NCBI RefSeq assembly: GCF_019429485.1
Contig: NZ_JAHXZN010000003.1
Coordinates: 1 to 64,000 of the forward strand
Direction: 5' to 3'
DNA: 64,000 bases
Source of the DNA: Sphingomonas citri
Lineage (GTDB): Bacteria > Pseudomonadota > Alphaproteobacteria > Sphingomonadales > Sphingomonadaceae
Position 1 is the stretch's first letter. The number at the start of each line of letters is the position of its first letter. Below the pieces are notes generated by a model. It did no database searches and had not been told where the DNA came from. It saw nothing but the letters and a program-made list of their open reading frames with translations. This document shows, in pieces, positions 62,058 to 64,000 of this stretch. The translations under genes and the position numbers were made by a program.

Positions 62058-64000
62058 ATGGGGGCGAACATGAGGCGGGCGGCCTGGCTGCTGGCGGGGA
62101 CCGGGCTGGCGCTGGGCGCGACGATTGCCGCGCACGCCGACGTGCCGGGCAACGGCGGGCCGTACAACGTGCGCAGCCTCACCGGCGGCATCGGGATCGA
62201 GCGCCCGCTCGCGCGCGCCGACGCGCTGGTCGCGGCGGGTGCGCCTTACACGCTGAGCGCCTGGGTGCGCGCCGACTCGGCGCAGGACGCCGCGGTCACA
62301 CTGATCGCGCTCGGCGCCGCGCCGACTCAGCGCGCGCTGCTGCTCGACCGCGGCCGGCTGGTGCTGCGTGACGGGTCGGGGGTGGTCCGCGGGCCGGCGC
62401 TGACCCCGGGCAAGTGGGCCCATGTCGCCGCAGTCTCGGACGGCGCACGCGCGACGCTCTACCTCGACGGGCGCCGCGTCGGCGGTGGCGCGGCGCGTGC
62501 GACCGCGGTGACGCCCGTGATCGCGATCGCGCCGCCCGGCGCGGCGCATTACGGCGGCCAGCTCGTCGGCGCGACCGCGGAGAGCGGCGCGATCGACGCG
62601 CGCGCGCTCGCCGCGGCGGCGCGTGCGCGCCCCGACTTCGACACGGTGCAGATGACCGAGATCGGCGTCGGCTGGCCGTTCCAGAAGACCGCCAATATCG
62701 GGCTCACGGTCCAGCAGGACGCCTGGACGCTCCCCAGGTCGCGCGCCGACGCGACGACCCCGCCGGTCGCCAAGCCCGTGCCGCAGCGGCCGGTCATGCA
62801 GCCGACCGCGCCGGGCCACTGGCAGCTCAACGGCTGGCAGCTCGCCGCCGCGCCCGAGGTAGCCGGTGACGGCGCCGCACTGTCGCGCCCCGGCGCTGCC
62901 AAGGGTGACGTGTGGCGCGCCGCGACCGTGCCCGGCACCGTGCTCCAGACGCTGGTCGACCGCGGCGTCTACCCGGACCCCTATTACGGGCTCAACAACC
63001 TCCAGATCCCCGAGCGACTGGCCCGGCAGGACTATTGGTACCGCACGCGCTTCACCGTGCCGCCCGAGGCGGCGGGCAAAAGGCTGACGCTCGTCTTCGG
63101 CGGGATCAACTATGCCTCCGAGGTGTGGGCCAACGGCGAGCGGCTCGGGACCACGCGCGGCGCGTTCATCCGCGGCCAGTTCGCCTACACGCCGGTGGCG
63201 GGCGAGAATGTCGTGGCGGTGCGCGTCTCGCCACCGCCGCACCCCGGCATCCCGCACGAGCAGTCGGTCGCCGCGGGCGTCGGCGAGAACGGCGGCCAGC
63301 TCGCGATCGACGGTCCCACCTTCGTCGCGACCGAGGGGTGGGACTGGATCCCCGGTATCCGCGACCGCAACACCGGCATCTGGCGCCCGGTCGAGCTGGT
63401 CGCGACCGGCGCGGTCAAGATCGGCGACCCGCACGTCGTCACCGACCTGCCGCTGCCGCGCACCGACAGCGCCGACGTCTACGTCACCGTGCCGCTCGAC
63501 AACGCCGGCGCTGCGGCGCCGGTGACGGTGCGCGTCGCCTTCGACGGCGTCACGGTGGAGCGGCAGGTCACCGCCGCGCCGGGGCACAGCGAGGTCGCCT
63601 TCACCCCGCGCGACTTCCCGCAGCTGCGCGTCGCCAACCCGCAGCTGTGGTGGCCCAACGGCTATGGCGAGCCACACCTCTACGACGTCACCTATCAGGT
63701 GAGCGACGCCGCGGGCGTATCCGACCTGCGCAAGGGCCGCTTCGGCATCCGCGAGGTGAGCTACGACCTCTCGCTGTTCGATCCCGCCGGGGCGCTGCGC
63801 CGAGTCAACGTCCAGACCACCGACGGCGCGCTCGCGGGCACGAAGCTGATCGACGTGCGCCACGCCGCGATCAAGGAATCGCCGCGCGGCTGGGCCGAGT
63901 CGCTCACCCCCGCCGGCGCGACCTCCAGGGCGGTGACGCCGATCACCGAGACCCTGCCCGAGCCGCACCTCACGCTGCGCGTCAACGGCGTGCGCATCGC
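62058..64000 (+). CDS. Secreted GH2-family glycosidase with LamG-like domain, 3' end outside the window
   Basis: 647 residues are present and the frame stays open to the window edge. The start is the ATG at 62058 (GGAAGAGGG upstream). A signal peptide (1-28, IAAHA-D) is followed by a LamG/concanavalin-like domain (about 45-190; YTLSAWVRADS, LTPGKWAHVAAVSDGARATLYLDG). The GH2 sugar-binding domain begins at about 252 (WQLNGWQ, VWRAATVPGTVLQTLVDRG, WYRTRFTV, WDWIPGIRDRNTGIWRPVEL), and the immunoglobulin-like GH2 domain follows (NPQLWWPNGYGEPHLYDV). The pattern is close to exo-beta-glucosaminidase and mannosidase members of GH2. The catalytic barrel lies beyond the window. Gap to the halogenase gene is 34 bp. 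Confidence 0.9.
   Translation, partial: MGANMRRAAWLLAGTGLALGATIAAHADVPGNGGPYNVRSLTGGIGIERPLARADALVAAGAPYTLSAWVRADSAQDAAVTLIALGAAPTQRALLLDRGRLVLRDGSGVVRGPALTPGKWAHVAAVSDGARATLYLDGRRVGGGAARATAVTPVIAIAPPGAAHYGGQLVGATAESGAIDARALAAAARARPDFDTVQMTEIGVGWPFQKTANIGLTVQQDAWTLPRSRADATTPPVAKPVPQRPVMQPTAPGHWQLNGWQLAAAPEVAGDGAALSRPGAAKGDVWRAATVPGTVLQTLVDRGVYPDPYYGLNNLQIPERLARQDYWYRTRFTVPPEAAGKRLTLVFGGINYASEVWANGERLGTTRGAFIRGQFAYTPVAGENVVAVRVSPPPHPGIPHEQSVAAGVGENGGQLAIDGPTFVATEGWDWIPGIRDRNTGIWRPVELVATGAVKIGDPHVVTDLPLPRTDSADVYVTVPLDNAGAAAPVTVRVAFDGVTVERQVTAAPGHSEVAFTPRDFPQLRVANPQLWWPNGYGEPHLYDVTYQVSDAAGVSDLRKGRFGIREVSYDLSLFDPAGALRRVNVQTTDGALAGTKLIDVRHAAIKESPRGWAESLTPAGATSRAVTPITETLPEPHLTLRVNGVRI

Overview
The window is GC-rich, densely coded DNA from an alphaproteobacterium, most probably a sphingomonad (Sphingomonas or a close relative). 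The pointers are the gene content and order: COQ9, the ribD-ribE-ribBA-ribH cluster with a degenerate RibA half, a TonB-dependent receptor followed by a tryptophan-halogenase-like flavoprotein and a glycoside hydrolase, a TorF-type porin, and dispersed GTCATCC...GGATCCA intergenic repeats. The assignment rests on recognition; no search was run.

Layout. (1) 1-7332: a sulfite-handling locus. A cytoplasmic-type molybdenum sulfite oxidase (coupled to an MgtC-family gene cut by the window edge) diverges from a LysR regulator, a TDT/TehA-type sulfite exporter, a Tat-exported sulfite dehydrogenase and its c-type cytochrome; a GAF-PAS hybrid histidine kinase follows on the other strand. (2) 7822-9014: an internally deleted IS21-family element with intact paired ends. 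(3) 9280-17018: a compact six-gene minus-strand operon of three different tyrosine recombinases, two small coiled-coil proteins and a RecD2-like helicase, with a cluster of TGTAACT motifs upstream. It resembles Tn554/gamma-mobile-trio elements but carries a helicase. (4) 17257-40576: mostly housekeeping genes: ssb, feoAB with a Fur-like site, COQ9, a DMT exporter, a histone-deacetylase-like hydrolase, a sugar porter, prs, gltX, the riboflavin genes, DUF72, an HPP membrane protein, tRNA-Gly(GCC), an OmpR/EnvZ-type two-component pair, a SulP transporter, a TorF-type porin, and a thioredoxin-TPR / Lon-N / Trm112 operon. (5) 40989-57021: a chemosensory block (STAS, CheY, CheA, two CheW, three membrane chemoreceptors, CheR, CheB, a degenerate receptor-like soluble protein, then glutaredoxin, cupin and amidotransferase genes, and a second soluble receptor-like protein of reversed architecture). 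(6) 57322-64000: TonB-dependent receptor, flavin halogenase-like protein and a secreted LamG+GH2 glycosidase that runs off the window.

How the parts work together. In region 1, sulfite is sensed (LysR), exported (TDT) and oxidised in two compartments. In region 5 a full receptor-kinase-adaptation pathway is encoded in one run of overlapping or closely spaced genes, but no CheZ or CheD is seen. Region 6 looks like a glycan uptake and degradation locus. The most unusual items are the recombinase-trio/helicase operon and the two atypical soluble chemoreceptor-like proteins.
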